A stretch of 8,288 nucleotides of DNA, taken from positions 1 through 8,288 of the forward strand of contig URMT01000071.1 of NCBI GenBank assembly GCA_900549005.1, given 5' to 3'. The notes beneath the pieces were generated by a model. It saw only the letters and a program-made list of their open reading frames with translations. It ran no database searches and was not told where the DNA came from. Of this stretch, positions 8,085 through 8,288 are shown piece by piece. This DNA comes from an uncultured Eubacteriales bacterium. GTDB taxonomy: Bacteria > Bacillota > Clostridia > Christensenellales > Borkfalkiaceae. The number at the start of each line of letters is the position of its first letter. The stretch's first letter is position 1. A program made the position numbers and the translations under genes.

Positions 8085-8125
8085 GTTAGTTGCCGCATAT
8101 TGCCGCACCTTTTATTCATTTGTTT

Positions 8126-8205
8126 GCAGAGAGCTTCTTGCGCAATCTGCCGTTTCCCTTCGGGAGCCTCGGCAGAGTAGCGCTTCGCTCACGCGCGTCA
8201 ATGAC
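8126..8205. repeat. cluster of palindromes, likely dispersed intergenic repeat
   Basis: This short non-coding stretch is packed with inverted repeats: GCAGA/TCTGC (8126-8130, 8146-8150), TTGCGCAA (8138-8145), TCTGCCG/CGGCAGA (8146-8152, 8170-8176) enclosing TCCC-TTC-GGGA, AGCG-CTT-CGCT (8179-8189), ACGCGCGT (8191-8198) and GTCAATGAC (8197-8205). The first and third hairpins share the TCTGC arm and so exclude each other. This density resembles REP-like or other small repeated intergenic elements, or a remnant of one. Copy number cannot be judged from one window. Confidence 0.4.
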
Positions 8206-8288
8206 ACAAATAGAAGTTTATGTATTTACTTTGGTCAAAATGACAATCAAAATATTACAGAAAAGGCGCGGGGCGCGGACCTGAAAAG
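8206..8288. other. intergenic sequence, no gene supported
   Basis: AT-rich up to about 8260, then GC-rich to the edge. A weak plus-strand promoter-like pair (TTGGTC at 8231-8236, TATTAC at 8253-8258, spacer 16) could serve a gene beyond the window, but the match is poor. No tRNA or coding signal is visible. Confidence 0.3.

Noticed and set aside
8126..8205. tRNA or small structured RNA gene
   Set aside because: The hairpins do not form a cloverleaf, there is no T-loop GTTCRA motif, and no convincing promoter-terminator pair frames the segment.
8231..8258. Promoter for a gene to the right
   Set aside because: Only partial -35 and -10 matches with a 16-bp spacer; AT-rich DNA gives such matches by chance and no start codon follows in the window.
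8090..8284. 64-codon plus-strand open frame after the terminator
   Set aside because: It needs a TTG start without a ribosome site, runs through the palindrome cluster, and its product has no coherent composition.

Overview
The window shows an ordinary chromosomal segment of a bacterium that is probably Bacillota (Firmicutes). The evidence is an AddA/AddB (RexA/RexB-type) recombination nuclease pair rather than RecBCD, G-rich Shine-Dalgarno use, and sigma-A-like promoters (TTTACA-N17-TATAAT and TGnTATAAT). Coding DNA is GC-rich while the promoter region is strongly AT-rich. An uncultured gut-type Clostridia lineage would fit, but that placement is an inference.

Layout: positions 1-67 hold the tail of whatever lies to the left, including a plus-strand hairpin plus T-run that looks like the terminator of a gene converging on addA. 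Positions 68-6567 on the minus strand are a tight two-gene operon, addB then addA, whose junction overlaps (addB TGA within GTGATG). Positions 6568-6740 are an AT-rich divergent promoter region with one good sigma-A promoter in each direction and a 16-bp near-identical direct repeat spaced 32 bp apart. Positions 6741-8009 on the plus strand encode a 422-aa secreted lipoprotein of unknown function with a long Glu/Gly linker. It is followed by a strong 13-bp-stem terminator (8046-8084). Positions 8085-8288 have no convincing gene but hold a dense cluster of short palindromes that looks like a dispersed intergenic repeat.

AddA and AddB together should form the heterodimeric helicase-nuclease that resects double-strand breaks for RecA-dependent repair. 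AddA supplies the motor and one nuclease. AddB supplies the second nuclease, the iron-sulfur staple and a degenerate helicase fold used in Chi recognition. The lipoprotein is transcribed away from them and nothing in its sequence ties it to DNA repair. I found no mobile element, CRISPR array, tRNA or rRNA, and no clear new multi-gene system. The points most worth a second look are the apparently leaderless addB start, the lack of a Walker A motif in AddB, the repeated motif downstream of the lipoprotein promoter, and the palindrome cluster at the right end.
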